Positions 5,884 through 6,786 of a DNA stretch of 6,786 bases are shown here, one piece after another. A program made the translations under genes and the position numbers. Origin of the DNA: Caldifarciminota bacterium RBG_13_43_14 (GTDB lineage: Bacteria; Hydrothermota; Tepidihabitantia; SM23-42); contig MEUM01000147.1 in NCBI GenBank assembly GCA_001771735.1, positions 1 through 6,786 of the forward strand, written 5' to 3'. The notes beneath the pieces are model-generated. The model saw only the letters and a program-made list of their open reading frames with translations. It had not been told where the DNA came from and did no database searches. Positions within the stretch are counted from its first letter, which is position 1. Each line of letters opens with the position of its first letter.

Positions 5884-6786
5884 TCTAAATTCTCCTTTCG
5901 CCTATTTGATTTACGATAAAAAGCAAATATTATTGCACCAATTAATGATACAATCACATATAGAAAAAAAGATACCAGAGAAATAGCAACCGATATCTCC
6001 GGCAAAAGATCAACACGACTGAAAAGCAAAACATATGCGTATTCCCGGACACCAAGTGCATTAAAAGATACCGGGATCATCGAAATAACATTGATGATCG
6101 GGATATACAGAAAAAACGGTAGAATACTTATACCTTCTACACCCATACCCAACATCACGAAAAAAGGTGCGATCGCCAAAAGGATCTGGATCAAAACTGA
6201 CTGTACCACACAAATTAAAATGACCGACCAAGCATGACTAAAACCGGTAGCAGCAAGATGCAGACGATTCAGCCTTTCACCGATCTGCAGTAGTTTAATC
6301 CGATCGACAACCGGCGATATCTTCTTATAAATACCCTCGGAAAAAAATATATAGGTGATCATCAGAATGATAATAAGTCCGGCGATAATAAATGGCAGGA
6401 ATTCCACGCGTTGCCTGGTAAAAAGCATATATATGATCGCCGTAAAAGCAAATACGAAAAGTCCAACAAATCCAAGTATCCGGTCAACTAAGACTACCGC
6501 GACCGCATCGGCGCGGCGTGAATCCATTGAATAATATACACGCATTACATCTCCTCCGATAGTTGTCGGCAGAAGATTGTTGAAGAAAGAGGCGATAAAG
6601 TAAACTGCCAGGGTACGAGGAAAGCGCATATCGATCTTCTTATAATCAATAAGCAACTGCCATCGCCAGGCCGACACAATGATAAACAAAAAATAAGAAA
6701 TAATACCATATATTAAAAAAACAATTTCAATATGACTGATGTTAGATAAGATCTTGCTGGCATCCAGCCTCCATAATAAGAAAGCC
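5880..6786 (-). CDS. Lysylphosphatidylglycerol synthase TM-region/AglD-like (UPF0104) membrane protein, N-terminus missing
   Basis: The frame stays open to the window edge, so the gene starts beyond 6786; about 301 residues are visible. A TTG at 6689 could be taken as a start, but the 32 codons before it encode a further hydrophobic segment in the same frame and it has no good ribosome binding site. Family signatures are SAWRWQLLI (the RxRW-like block), FFNNLLPTTIGGDVMRVYY and GVREYAY near the C-terminus, set among six or more membrane segments. This is the membrane domain shared by MprF flippases, archaeal AglD and many proteins in polysaccharide loci (PF03706). It would sit in the inner membrane and may translocate or modify a lipid or lipid-linked sugar; the substrate is unknown. 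The catalytic soluble domain of MprF is absent on the C-terminal side, which ends in a short basic tail. Its TGA overlaps the ATG of the UDP-glucose dehydrogenase gene, making it the first visible operon member. Confidence 0.85.
   Translation of the reverse strand, partial: AFLLWRLDASKILSNISHIEIVFLIYGIISYFLFIIVSAWRWQLLIDYKKIDMRFPRTLAVYFIASFFNNLLPTTIGGDVMRVYYSMDSRRADAVAVVLVDRILGFVGLFVFAFTAIIYMLFTRQRVEFLPFIIAGLIIILMITYIFFSEGIYKKISPVVDRIKLLQIGERLNRLHLAATGFSHAWSVILICVVQSVLIQILLAIAPFFVMLGMGVEGISILPFFLYIPIINVISMIPVSFNALGVREYAYVLLFSRVDLLPEISVAISLVSFFLYVIVSLIGAIIFAFYRKSNRRKENLE

Noticed and set aside
5880..6689. TTG at 6689 as the true start of the membrane protein
   Set aside because: The frame continues without a stop to the window edge and encodes another hydrophobic segment expected in the family; no Shine-Dalgarno precedes the TTG.

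Overview
The window reads as the genome of a Gram-negative-type (diderm) bacterium of moderate to low GC. Evidence is a TonB C-terminal domain, a lipoprotein-like signal peptide, good AGGAGG-type ribosome binding sites, and a PorX-like PglZ/alkaline-phosphatase tail of the sort common in Bacteroidota and related candidate phyla (FCB-type lineages, WOR-3/Stahlbacteria, Cloacimonadota). The lineage guess is inference only; no marker gene is present.

Layout. Positions 1-312 (+) hold the C-terminal end of a PglZ-domain, PorX-like protein. Positions 313-714 are a gene-free spacer between convergent genes. It is built largely from blocks of degenerate 7-8-nt tandem repeats with changing consensus, includes a long imperfect inverted repeat (410-532), and ends in a probable terminator hairpin for the minus-strand gene. 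Positions 715-2769 (-) encode the most unusual protein here: a family-5 (oligopeptide/nickel type) ABC substrate-binding protein joined through a Pro/Lys/Glu-rich linker to a TonB C-terminal domain. It has its own promoter with perfect sigma-70 hexamers and a 13-bp palindrome in the spacer (2795-2822).

Positions 2829-6786 (-) are a tight four-gene operon. In transcription order it has a flippase-like/LPG-synthase-type membrane protein (start outside the window), UDP-glucose 6-dehydrogenase, a UDP-glucuronate decarboxylase-like epimerase, and an MscS-type mechanosensitive channel. Each junction is a 4-nt ATGA stop/start overlap.

Functionally the operon would take UDP-glucose to UDP-glucuronate and then probably UDP-xylose for surface glycans. 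The membrane protein may move or modify a lipid-linked product. The MscS channel is co-translated but has no obvious biochemical link. The SBP-TonB fusion has no ABC permease or ATPase genes beside it and is the best candidate for an undescribed uptake or envelope-spanning arrangement. The repeat-mosaic spacer is the second item worth following up.
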